A stretch of DNA of 64,000 bases from contig JAOTOM010004362.1 of the NCBI GenBank assembly GCA_034440615.1, positions 67,001-131,000 of the forward strand. The letters are read 5' to 3'. How positions within the stretch are numbered: position 1 is the first letter of the stretch; every line of letters begins with the position of its first letter. Shown here one piece after another: positions 35,222 through 45,199 of the stretch. Source of the stretch: Ashinkailepas kermadecensis. Its lineage: Eukaryota > Arthropoda > Thecostraca > Neolepadidae. The position numbers were made by a program, and so were the translations under genes. The notes under the pieces were generated by a model that saw nothing but the letters and a program-made list of their open reading frames with translations, was not told the origin of the DNA and ran no database searches.

Positions 35222-35724
35222 CTGGCAAAAACGTACGAAAGTACCTTCTAAGTTGGTGCTTTCAATACAACGTCCATGGAACTAATGGTCCAGGTTGCCG
35301 GAGAAGGGTGGACAGTCGGGAATTTGGCTATCCATTCCTGTGTTTCTAAGTACAAAACTAACTGTGACCCTCGTCTACCGAGTAGGGGATCCCTCCACCC
35401 AGTCAGTTTCTTTTGCTATGGCTGACAAACCGTTTGAGATAGCGCTCTGGTGTTTCGATGATCTCATAAATCATCATTTCTGCACACCGTGATGCAGTAC
35501 AAATTTTATGTTATTTCAGGTTAAGTTCCTCATTTCACGCTCCTTGGAGATCACATTATTATCGACGGTGGTGGTATGTTAGACGAAGTTGTGATACAAG
35601 GCGATGATATTGCATACACATCGGTATTCGTGAAGTAAGGCTCATCATTGTGTTCAAATGTATGCTTGGTTAATTAATTGCAGCTAGCAGGTGAGTCTTT
35701 GCTTTGCTCCGTTTTTGCTCCCGA

Positions 35725-36048
35725 TGCCCTGCCCTGTATAACGAGCTGCCGCACGAGATGAAGCGACTGCCAGTTTCCCTGTTCAGTTGCCGCCTGAGGC
35801 AGCATTTGAGTGTGAAACTGGACTGACTGCTCTGATCGTACTTGCTGACTTCTGATCGTACCTGCTGACTCTTTCCGTGGCGCTGGTAGGAATAATTGTT
35901 ATGTGTATCCATTTGCGTCTGCGATAGCACATATTTACTTATGACATTTGTTTTAAAACTCGATAATAGGCTGTAATAGCCACGAGCCTACTGTGGATGA
36001 CCGGAATACACGTCTTTGTCTTTGTCTTTGTCTTTGTCTTTGACATTT
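35725..36048 (+). mobile_element. LINE 3' fragment with (GTCTTT)n tail
   Basis: 35731-35826 encodes ALYNELPHEMKRLPVSLFSC and then RLRQHLSVKLD-stop, the typical end of a non-LTR retrotransposon RT ORF. A ~185-bp 3' UTR follows and ends in (GTCTTT)n at about 36010-36046. It is a severely 5'-truncated copy. The tail differs from the CR1-like LINE of this window, so it is a different family. Confidence 0.65.
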
Positions 36049-36384
36049 CTCACTTGATATAAGTATCAATCTTGCAGAAGATCATGGACCTCCGTTGCAT
36101 TTTGGGCTCAATATACAGACCTTAAAATGTAACCTCAAGAATTATTCGTATCTCTCTTTTATATTTCCAACAATCCATCAAAGTCCTGGTCTTGCAAGAT
36201 CCCTCACCTTTGCAAGTCTTGGGCCGTTTTCCACCTTCGAATGATCCGGGATAGTGTTGGTTCGGCCCAGTAGCAATTTCAAACATACCAGGCTAAAAGC
36301 AAAACAAAACCTAGCGTGGAGCTTGCTGCACGACCTCTCGCTGATACCAAGCATGATCCTTTGGGGTAACTAACTAACCTAAAA

Positions 36385-36925
36385 ATCGAGATCAAAGTCA
36401 GATGGTGTCAACAGTTAAGAACTTTTGTGATTTTTTCCGGTAAATTTTGACACATCCCCGCTCATGTACGTGCGAAATGCTTACTATGTTCCTTCGGATT
36501 GTTACAGTCTAATGATGTATAACTCATACTGCTATGATCCATACGGAATGTACCATATCTGGTGCAAGGAGTGATCATAATTTCTAGGGGTGTTTCCAAA
36601 CGTCCATTTTTCACAATTTCTTCGGTTACGATGGCCACTAAAATATAATTTCACCCCAGCTATTCTAACAAAAATGTCAAAGGCAGATTCACCATTCTTT
36701 GCATCAGTTTATGGACTGAATTTATCACTAGATTGGTTCATTTTTTCACCTCCCAACACGAGACGGTACCTTGCGTAACGCGAACGGGAGGGCGGGAAGG
36801 CTGATATGGCCCCAATAAGATCTTGGAGACTACTGAAGTTATAACCAGAAAATTTGAAGGAGAAATTCCGGTTGTAGGCTAATTAAGGAGGGGAGATCAC
36901 GGCATGTATGCTGTGCCGGAGCAGG
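36385..36925 (+). repeat. REP-A copy 2, left part
   Basis: Homologous to 29055-29543 over most of its length, with a local insertion near 36480-36540. It ends at a (TA)n tract, as copy 1 does. Its expected continuation lies 4.9 kb away, beyond the inserted LINE. Confidence 0.72.
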
Positions 36926-36929
36926 TATA

Positions 36930-36990
<61 letters not shown>

Positions 36991-37002
36991 ATATATATAT
37001 AG
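36926..37002. repeat. (TA)n microsatellite, left of LINE
   Basis: A TA array with a single CT interruption, abutting the 3' end of the LINE. It is the counterpart of the array at 41884-41936. Confidence 0.95.
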
Positions 37003-38652
37003 AGACATAAAGACATAAAAGATCAGTGCAACTATGAGCCACAAGGGCCCTTCTTGGCTGCACTCTGTACACTGAACCAGTTGTCCATGAAATGTGTTGA
37101 TCAACTCTCCCTGGAATACAGAAAAACAAGCCCCCTATTCTTATAATGATTGTCTATGCTGTTCTTAAAGATGTTCAGTGTGTTGCTACTGACAATGGTT
37201 TCTGGCAGCTGGTTCCAGTGTTCTACTACCCTGTTGGTGAAGAAAGACTGTCTTAACCTTGTCCTGCTGTGATTAACTTTAATTTTGAATTGATGACCTC
37301 TAATTGCATCATTTCTGTTAAATTCAAACAGTTCCCTGAGATAACCCTGTTCCTGACCATGAACAAATTTAAAGACCTCGATGAGATCTCGTCTCAGCCT
37401 TCTATATCTAAGTGAAAACATATTCAATTTCTTCAATCTTTCCTCATATGCCAGGTTGCCCATACCATTCACCATTTTTGTTGCCCTCTTTTGTACTCTC
37501 TCTAAAAGCCAACAATCTTTTTCATAACTAGGGGACCAAGCTTGTACACAATATTCCAGATGTGGCCTGACATATGCACAATAAAGCTTCCTGATGACTT
37601 CCTCACTTTTGTATGATACATTCCTATTTATTGCCCCAAGCATTCTTAGTGCCTTCTTCTTGGCTTCTTTGGTCTATTCTGATGCCCCCAATTTTGTGTT
37701 AAAAATAACACCTAAGTCCTTCTCCTGCTGAGTCACACATAGTACTTGGCCACCCATCAAGTATGGAGCCTTGATATGCTGCCTACCTACATGCATGATT
37801 TTGCACTTATCAAAATTAAATTTCATTTGCCATTTTTCGGACCACTTCACAAGCTCGTCTAAGTCTTTCTGCAGCAAGACCTGCTCATTGGGCCCTGTTA
37901 TTGCCCTAAAGACCTTCAAATAATTTGCAAATTTCAAAACCTTACTGCTTAGGCCACTTTCAATGTTATTTACAACCATAATGAACAATAGTGGTCCCAG
38001 TACTGACCCTTGGGGGACTCCTCTAAGACCATTTTGCCATGATGATTTTGTACCATTTAGCATCACTCTCTGCTGTCTATCTGAAAGCCACAACCCTATC
38101 CATTTTAGGATGTTACCCACAATACCATGGGCCTGAAGCTGCATCATTAACCGTTTATGAGGTACCTTATCAAAGGCCTTGCTAAAGTCAAGATATGCTA
38201 CATCAACCTGATTTCCCTTATCAAATTGTTCTGTAGCAAAATTAAAAAAGTCCAAGAGATTTGTGCGACACGTTCGCCCTTTTCTAAACCCATGTTGAGT
38301 ATCTTGAATCACTCTGTTTCCTTCCAGAAAACTAACTATTTTATCCTTGATAATTGATTCCAGTACCTTGTAGACTAGGGATGTGAGGCTTTCTGGCCTA
38401 TAATTTTCAACTTTCCCTCTTTCTCCTTTCTTGAAAATAGGAACTACATTTGCCCTTTTCCAATCGGTTGGAATTTCATTTTGTGAAACTGATCTACAAA
38501 ATATTATACCGAGTGGAATTGCCAATTCTTTTTCAGCTTCCCACAATACCCTAGCATAGATTCCATCAGGTCCTGCTGCCTTGTTTGGCTTTATTTTCCT
38601 GACATAATTCAAAACAACATCACTATCAATGAAATCAACATCATGTAGCTCA

Positions 38653-38964
38653 GTGGTTCTCAAACTTTTTGATGTGGCGACCCCTGTGTATCCGGAGCGT
38701 CGCGCCGCGACCCCACATCCTGTATTTTTTATTAGTGTTCTGTATTTTGTTACTTGCGAAGCATCCCTCATAAATTTACAGGTAGTGCATGAATTTATGG
38801 CGACAGCGCCATAAATTCATGCGGTATCAACAACAGCGCGGCGTTATCAGAGCGCAACGGACCAGATGTGTCGGGTCAATTCACAGTCGATGATTGCTCG
38901 CGACCCCACCGGAAGGGCCCCGCGACCCCAGCTGGGGTCGCGACCACTAGTTTGAGAACCACTG
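38653..38964. mobile_element. hAT-type MITE with perfect 8-bp target duplication
   Basis: The termini CAGTGGTTCTCAAACT (38653-38668) and its inverse AGTTTGAGAACCACTG (38949-38964) are hAT-type. The 8-bp duplication ATGTAGCT flanks them exactly (38645-38652 and 38965-38972). The element is 312 bp, non-coding, with subterminal inverted GCGACCCC/GGGGTCGC blocks and a central palindrome. The paralogous LINE at 51478-51490 has the uninterrupted target. Confidence 0.96.
38787..38822. repeat. Perfect 16-bp palindrome inside the hAT MITE
   Basis: The stem GCATGAATTTATGGCG (38787-38802), loop ACAG, and exact inverse (38807-38822) sit near the middle of the MITE. Confidence 0.95.
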
Positions 38965-39413
38965 ATGTAGCTGATCACCTGTTGCTGGGCTGTGGTTCAC
39001 AGTTGGCAGATTTGTCACATCCTCCAATGTAAACACTGATTTAAACTGCTTGCTCAATTCCTCAACCATCTCACTATCCTCACTCAATATAATCCCATTT
39101 ACTTCCAGTGGACCAATTGTGCTTGAAACTTTACTTAGCTTGTAGAAACTAAAGAACTTTTTACTGTCCCCATTACAGTTCCTAGCCAAATCCAATTCTT
39201 TTGCTCGCTTTGCTGCTCTGGTTTACTGTTTCACAGCGTCTCTAGCTTTTTGATACAACCTTAGATTTACTGTATTTGAAGCTTCCTTAAATACTCTAAA
39301 TGCATCTTTCTTAGCCTTAATTACTTTTGTCAAATCTGGTGTAAGCCATGCTGGCTTTCCTACTCTTCTTTTGTGCCTTTGCTTTTGGGGGACATGTCTA
39401 ATCTGAATTTCCC

Positions 39414-40424
39414 TCAAGTAAGATTTGAACTTTTCCGACATTTCACAGGCTTTAAATCGGAGAATTCTTCTTCCCATTTTATGGCACTTAAAGCCTCTCT
39501 CATGCAGTCGAAGTCTGCCCTGTTAAAATTTGGAACCTTTGCCAAATTATCCTTGATTGTCCCTGCTACATGTGCCTTGAATCTCACTATGTTATGGTCA
39601 CTTCTTCCCAGAGTTTCTCCTACAGTCAAGTCTTGAACTAAATCACTTAAATCCGAGAAGACAAGGTCCAAGAATGAGCCCTGCCTAGTTGGTTCTGTTA
39701 CAAACTGGTGTAAGAACAGGTCCTCTTCAAGGCATTTCCTAAACAGTTTACATGCTGGGGAGCCAACACCGACATTTTCATATCCTTTTAGATTAAAGTC
39801 ACCAAGAATAAGGCATTTCCTCTGAAAGTTTCTACTGATTTCCTCACAAATCACCTTATTAAGCTCCAGTTGCTGAGAATGTGGCAAGGTTCCTGCTCGG
39901 TACAAAGCTCCTATTCTCAGTTTATTGCTGTTGCCTTTTCCCACAGAAACATCAAGCCAAATGGACTCCACAGACACATTTTTCACCCCATCTGCTACTT
40001 TTTGAGAACTGAATAAGCTATTCACATAGAGCATTACACCACCTCCTTTCACTGCTGGACCCCTATTGCATGAAAACATATTGTATCCCTGGATCTCATA
40101 GTCCTGCAAGTTATCCCCAAAATACCCCTCACGGACCCATGCTTCAGTAATGCAAACAAAATCTGGTTCCTCATCAGCAACATAATACTTGAACTCGTCA
40201 AATTTGGATCGAATACTCTGAGCATTAAGCATCATACACTTAAGAAATGTTCCATAACCATCTTTGGTATTTTCATGCTGAGTAGCTCTATCATCTCTGG
40301 ATGAGCTATCACTCTGCCCCCTTGATCTACTGCCATCCCTATTTGCTGACTGTGAGGTTCTATTGCCTATGCTGTCACTATTGGCATATTCATGAGATGG
40401 TAATGCCACTTCTTCCCTCCCCAC
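39414..40424 (-). pseudogene. LINE ORF2, AP-type endonuclease domain
   Basis: After a low-complexity leader the frame reads LNAQSIRSKFDEF, CITEAWV, KGGGVMLYV, LILGDFNLKG and GRSDHNIVRF. These are the APE-type endonuclease motifs, with Asn, Glu, the GDFN pair and the terminal SDH. This enzyme nicks target DNA for target-primed reverse transcription. The frame is lost near 39440 and continues in another frame from 39477. Confidence 0.85.
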
Positions 40425-40432
40425 CCCATTAT

Positions 40433-41387
40433 CTAGTTTCCCTGAAGGACATGTTCATACACTTTACTTAACACTTGCACCCCCTTCTCGGAGAAGTGCA
40501 GGCCATCCCTTTGATAGAGGTCCCATGAACCATAAAACCTGCACCACTTGTCAACAAAGGTCAAACCTAACTCATTGCAGAGCCTACCCAGCCTGGCATT
40601 GGCTGCCAGCGCCCTAGAGCTCCACTCAGGGGAGACTTCAGCCCTGGGCAGAATAGCTGTCACAATAACTCTGCTTTTGCTCTGCTTCAGGGTGGCCAGA
40701 AGGGCCCTGTAGTCCTGCAGCAGCTCCTCACTCCTAGCAGGACCTACGTTGTTCACTCCTACCTGCACTATAACTGTACTAAACTGGTCCTCACTGGTGG
40801 CCTGTGCCACCACTGGGACCAGGTCTCTAACCTTGGCACCAGGCCTGGTGATGCACCTCCTGCCTCTCCTATCTTTACAGAAAACTCTATCTAAATGCCG
40901 CACCCGAGAGTCTCCTACCACCAGCACCGTCTCCTTGCTGCTATCACTGCTATCACTATCCTGCGGGCAGTCCTCCAGTGCCTGGAACCTATTGGATGTT
41001 ATTACTCCCGCCTGTTGAGCTGCTTCACTAGGTTGCTTCCCACTCCTACCACCTACCACTTGCCACTCACTGCTTAGGCTCACTCCTCCAAATCCTCCAC
41101 CCCCTGACTTTAAACCACTGCCCCTCCTGTGCGCTACAACTAGAAATCTTCTGTTCACTAGGAATACTTCTCTCTTCAGATCTCCCTGCCACCTCCACAG
41201 CAGGGGAAGCTACAGTTACCTGGTGGCCTGTGACCACCTGGGCATAGGATGCCCTTGCTACAGACTGCCCCTTACATGTTACCCTTTCCGGCCAGCCCTG
41301 TGAAGCAAGGGAAGCTTTGAGATTGGAAAGCTCTGCCTTAAGGGCCCTAACCTCATCCTCTAGTGCCTGCATCCTGGTAGTAACCAT
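40433..41387 (-). pseudogene. LINE ORF1: coiled coil plus SGNH-hydrolase-like domain
   Basis: The N-terminal frame (41387-41067) begins MVTTRMQALEDEVRALKAEL, a heptad-like coiled coil. A frameshift near 41090 moves to the frame ending at 40433, which has the SGNH esterase blocks GDSRVRHLD, QVGVNNVG and RDGLHFSEKGV (catalytic Ser, Asn, and Asp/His). ORF1 proteins bind element RNA. ORF1 ends only a few bases upstream of the ORF2 Met (40424). Confidence 0.8.
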
Positions 41388-41883
41388 CCTAAAGGCTGCA
41401 GCTTATTCCTAGATTGTGATTGAAAAGTAACTTGCTGCAGAATGATTTACCAAATAACAGAGCAGAGCGAAATAACCGACAAAGCTTAGGTCTATGCTAG
41501 TTCCTAACTATGCAGCACTTACAAGGTAATCACTGTGCAGAAAGTTGACTGGGTTTAAAGAAAGAAGAAATCACTTGCTGAATAACTGCCAAAAATGAAA
41601 TAAATAGCTGAAAACACTAGACAAAGACACACTAGACACACTAGACAAAGACAAACAGAATGGACAATATGGCGCTGGGCAGCGTCTCTTGGTGTAAATA
41701 TTATAATCTGCTTGCTAAAAAAGAAACTTCTGAGCTAAAACTATGCAAATATATGCACAGAACTAATTGCTAAATACCTATCCACAGTTAAGTCTAGGAT
41801 ACTGTCCGGTTCTGCAACAACTTATCTCGAAAGCAGGAGCTCCACACCGACGTGTTTCCACCTTGACACCTGGCGGCGAACTG

Positions 41884-41892
41884 GATATATAT

Positions 41893-41936
<44 letters not shown>
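41884..41936. repeat. (TA)n microsatellite, right of LINE
   Basis: A TA array with one GA interruption, abutting the 5' end of the LINE. Confidence 0.95.
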
Positions 41937-42060
41937 TTATCCTGTACCGATGTAGGCATATATACAGTACTGGTCCAGGTATTTGTACTTCATGGGCGCA
42001 ATTGTATGTACTTTACCGATGTAGGTGTATGTATTGTATGTGTTCATGTGTATTAGGGCG
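41937..42060 (+). repeat. REP-A copy 2, right part
   Basis: Degenerate TGTACCGATGTAGGCATATA and TTTACCGATGTAGGTGTATG repeats, the same type that follows the (TA)n array in REP-A copy 1 (29640-29760). Confidence 0.55.
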
Positions 42061-42064
42061 TTTC

Positions 42065-42815
42065 ATTTGATGTGGGACAATTTTCAAACTGGACTTTTTA
42101 TACGGGATCATCTATCGCATGGTGACGTTTGACGAGGACGTTCCAAATATAAAAGTTCATTCGAGTCGAAGAAAATTTGGGGGTTCCGCAAGTGCATCAA
42201 AATTTCTCCTATGCAACAAATTGACACCTCGCTCGAATCTCGGCTTAGACATTTCTCAAAACTGGTTTTGCACTGCCAATTAGTGCATGTTTGGAACACT
42301 TGAGACGTCAGGTGTCTAAAAATCGAGAGCTACTCTTTATGACATAAAACACGCAACCCGCAAGTTGTTCGCCTTGGTCGCCAAGTAGGAGACCATCATA
42401 AGGTCCAAGCAGCGCAAGTCGGATGGGGATCTGGTGTCCGCCGTGTAGCGAAGCATCCTGTGGGGGGCATTTTAATTCCAGAAATCTACCCTCCCCCGAT
42501 TATGTAGCATGAAGCATCATGCAACATGTTGTATGAAGACGCGAGAGTTGATATGTATGGCGGCCTACTGAAAAGTCGTGTGTGAAGCAGTTGAAGCTGT
42601 CTGTGCCAAATGAGGCTATTGTAATGAATCGTCTGTCACGCTGCACTATTGAAACTTCAATGACTATCGCCATTTAATCGCTAATCAAATGCACAATATA
42701 AACGTGCTGGATTTGAGGTGCCTGTCAAGAGATGGTTGAATCAGAGCTTTGAGATGGAGGCTCAGAGTATTGAATTAATACTCCCGGGGTTTTAAATATC
42801 GCAAACGTTGAGGTC
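42065..42815. other. Intergenic, no gene seen
   Basis: No repeats or domains recognised. The next gene fragment begins after a TGA at 42817-42819. Confidence 0.5.
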
Positions 42816-43582
42816 CTGACTAGCTATCTACGTGCCAAGGAAGTTTGACTATTCGATATCTGAGGAGGAAAAATGTCTGATAAGCTCTGTGGAGCAAAAC
42901 GTCCCTACATCTGCCATGCTGGAGCGAGAGCTGTCAAGGCTATTCGACATCTCTCATCCCGATGCGTTGAAGATGATCACGATTGAGGAGGACCGTGCGT
43001 TCCTCGACGACCAATGGGGAGAGCAGAATATGGTCATGGGTAAGTTGGTCGAGGACCTGGCGAGTAAGTCGGAGTGCATGATAAAGCGAGCCGAACAAAA
43101 GGCGGCGCGGGCGGAGGTGGAGAATGATCGGCGATGGAAAGCGTTGGCGACTGCGGTTGCTCCACTGAGTGGCTCTTCGACGTCATCATCGGAGGAGGTG
43201 TCTCCGCAACGGCTGAGAACCTCGGGCACGTCGTCGCCTGGCGAACTACTGAAGGTAGGGAATATGCAGATGTGCTTGACTATCACCAATATGCTAGACA
43301 TTCATTACGGATTAGGGCTATGTTGAATAAGATTCGTAATAATTTCCACTTTTATGGAAATATATTATATTTAGACTACTTATATAACGTGGAAGTTACT
43401 TATATGACGGGGTTCGTCAAGGAGCTGGAAGCCGTCGAGGCAGTCCTTGTTTTGCACTGGGACGACAAGCTCATGCGGAACATCGACGTTGGTCAGGGAA
43501 GAATCCGCCGCCTCGCACTCGTCGTTTCAAGCCTTCAACTCTCGCATGATAAGTGACTGGTAGTGTCCGTGTAGTGTAGTCC

Positions 43583-43766
43583 GTGTAGTGTACTGAACAT
43601 CTTCAAAAACAACAAAGACCATCACTATACGAATAGAGGGCTTGCTTTTCGGTATTCCAGGGAGGGATGATCGACGGATTTGGTGGGCAACTGGTTCAGT
43701 GTCCAAAGTGCAACCAAGAAGGGCCCTTGTGGCTCATAGTTGCACTGATCTTTTATGTCTTTATGA
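43583..43766 (+). mobile_element. 5'-truncated copy of the CR1-like LINE
   Basis: From CTGAACATCTTCAAAAACAA to ATCTTTTATGTCTTTATG this is the last ~185 bp of the LINE at 37003-41883, in + orientation, including the same 3' end GGCCCTTGTGGCTCATAGTT and the TTTATGTC tail. It sits inside the transposase-like gene. TGTCCG occurs near 43564 and just after 43766 and could be a short target duplication. Confidence 0.9.
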
Positions 43767-44382
43767 ATGTCCGCTCTCTTCAACAGCACCGGAGGGGCCA
43801 TGACGAACAGGGCGGCAGAAGTACTCGTGGAGTGGGGGCTGGAGAAGCAAGTTGCTTCGCTCTCCTTTGACATGATTGCGTCGAACACTGGAGTCCGGTC
43901 CGGGTGTTACACTTTGCTAGATGAAACCTCCGGCCGACCGCTGCTCCACCTGGCGTGTCGTCACCACATGCCGGAGCTCGTGCTGGTTGCCGCCCTCAAA
44001 GCCGCCATGGGAACGTCGTCAGGATCCGAGACAGCGCTCTTCAAGCGGTTCCAAGACAAGTGGCTGCACATGGTCCCCGCGCAAGCGGAGATGTTCCAGG
44101 ATTCACGCCTCGATCAGCTGAAAGAGTGGTGCGTGGCGACGCCAGGTGTGCCGAAGGCGGCGGGAGGAGCGCGGGACGACTGCTGGGAGTTTGCTCAATT
44201 GGCACTGGCGGTGGCCACCCACCAAGTGTCAGACACATTCCGGCGACCAGGCGCGTTACACCACGTACGGTGGACGGCGAAGGCACTGTGCACGATCCCC
44301 GCCTGGGCGAACGACGAGACCTACCAGCGAGACCGGACAGTGGCTCAGAAGCTCACATTCCTAAGCGACGAAGCAATACGCG

Positions 44383-44460
44383 GGATCAAACTGACATCTG
44401 ACTTCAACACAGCCCTGGTCAGGATCAAACTGACATCTGACTTCAACACCGCCCTGGTCA
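44383..44460 (+). repeat. 39-bp tandem duplication in frame
   Basis: Units 44383-44421 and 44422-44460 differ by one base (ACAGCC/ACCGCC). They encode two consecutive copies of IKLTSDFNTALV. Confidence 0.97.
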
Positions 44461-44586
44461 AGAACGATGCCGACAGGCAGTGTTTGCTGCAGGTCGTCGA
44501 GGCCCATCTCGGCCTCAACTCCTGAATCCGGCCTGAACTGTAAATAATCTAAAGTATTGCTTAATGAGAGCACACCCATCGAAACT

Positions 44587-44620
44587 GACATTCCCCTCCC
44601 ATGATGGGGAGGGGAATGTC
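44587..44620. repeat. Perfect 14-bp hairpin 60 bp after the gene stop
   Basis: GACATTCCCCTCCC (44587-44600), loop ATGATG, and GGGAGGGGAATGTC (44607-44620). It lies in the 3' flank of the transposase-like gene and may be a subterminal repeat of a mobile element. Confidence 0.95.
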
Positions 44621-44811
44621 TATTATACTTGTAACATTTTGTTCTTATTATCCAATGCGCTGCTTTTTTATTTGAAGTTCCTATCTTAGCACAGAAGCAA
44701 GCATTTCATTACGATACCCCTTGCAACCAGTTTCAGGAGCAGTAGTTACAAACACTGCCACCGATGGTGGTAGTTGTTCCGCTAGCCGACGTCGACTCGT
44801 ATCATGTGTTA

Positions 44812-44816
44812 TCTAT

Positions 44817-44861
<45 letters not shown>

Positions 44862-44882
44862 TATATGTATTCATATATACAC

Positions 44883-44919
<37 letters not shown>

Positions 44920-44944
44920 TATATACAATATATGTATATATATG

Positions 44945-45011
<67 letters not shown>

Positions 45012-45034
45012 TATATATATACACATATATACCT

Positions 45035-45116
<82 letters not shown>

Positions 45117-45125
45117 TGCATATAC
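44812..45125. repeat. Compound (TA)n array, about 310 bp
   Basis: The longest TA array in the window, broken by short TAGA, CATATG and ACCTGG interruptions. Ile/Tyr frames on both strands are artefacts. Confidence 0.97.
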
Positions 45126-45199
45126 CTTTAATATATCCAATGCATACATGCATTGATCGACATAGCTGCGTATGTTGCGTATTTAGCTTCATCAGTGCC

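Larger units (their letters stand above)
37101..39477 (-). pseudogene. LINE ORF2, reverse transcriptase domain, interrupted
   Basis: Readable motifs in order are IKPNKAAGPDGIYARVL, NYRPESLTSLVYKVLE, GFRKGRTCRTNL, AYLDFSKAFDKVPHKRL and GVPQGSVLGPLLF, then the catalytic box read as KFANYLKVF. The second LINE copy here has LADDLKIF at that place, so both catalytic Asp codons are changed (DD to NY). There are in-frame stops at 39223-39225 and 37674-37676 (TAG where the other copy has CAG). A hAT MITE (38653-38964) splits the ORF before the RT core. The C-terminal RT thumb region runs to 37101. Confidence 0.88.
37003..41883 (-). mobile_element. CR1-like LINE, nearly full length
   Basis: On the - strand the order is 5' UTR (about 41883-41388), ORF1 with coiled-coil and SGNH-esterase region, ORF2 with AP endonuclease and reverse transcriptase, then a 3' UTR ending in an 8-bp tandem (TTTATGTC)2 tail. 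An esterase in ORF1 together with a short tandem 3' tail is characteristic of CR1/L2-group LINEs. It is inactivated by frameshifts, stops, a hAT MITE insertion and a mutated RT active site. (TA)n arrays abut both ends. Confidence 0.88.
42823..44525 (+). pseudogene. Transposase-like (RNase H-fold-like) gene disrupted by a LINE
   Basis: The N-terminal frame (42823 to about 43254) is charged and helical (FDYSISEEEKCLISSVEQNV) and ends in a Ser-rich stretch. It has no in-frame ATG: the expected start is GTG at 42832. A GT at 43255 (GAAG/GTAGGG) may be a donor. A second frame gives EAVLVLHWDDKLM and RIRRLALVVSS up to 43556. After the LINE fragment the third frame (43767-44525) reads ALFNSTGGAMTNRAAEVLVE, LSFDMIASNTGVRSGC and LLHLACRHHMPELVL. 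The set HWDxK, FDxxASNTG and LACRHH marks a protein family I know only from uncharacterised metazoan and transposon-derived sequences. A 39-bp in-frame duplication lies near the C-terminus. Confidence 0.6.

Noticed and set aside
43134..43300. N-terminal part of the second frame as a separate gene
   Set aside because: It overlaps the first frame of the transposase-like gene out of phase; only the part after about 43380 carries family motifs.
44764..45192. Ile/Tyr-rich frames on both strands
   Set aside because: Translation of a (TA)n array.
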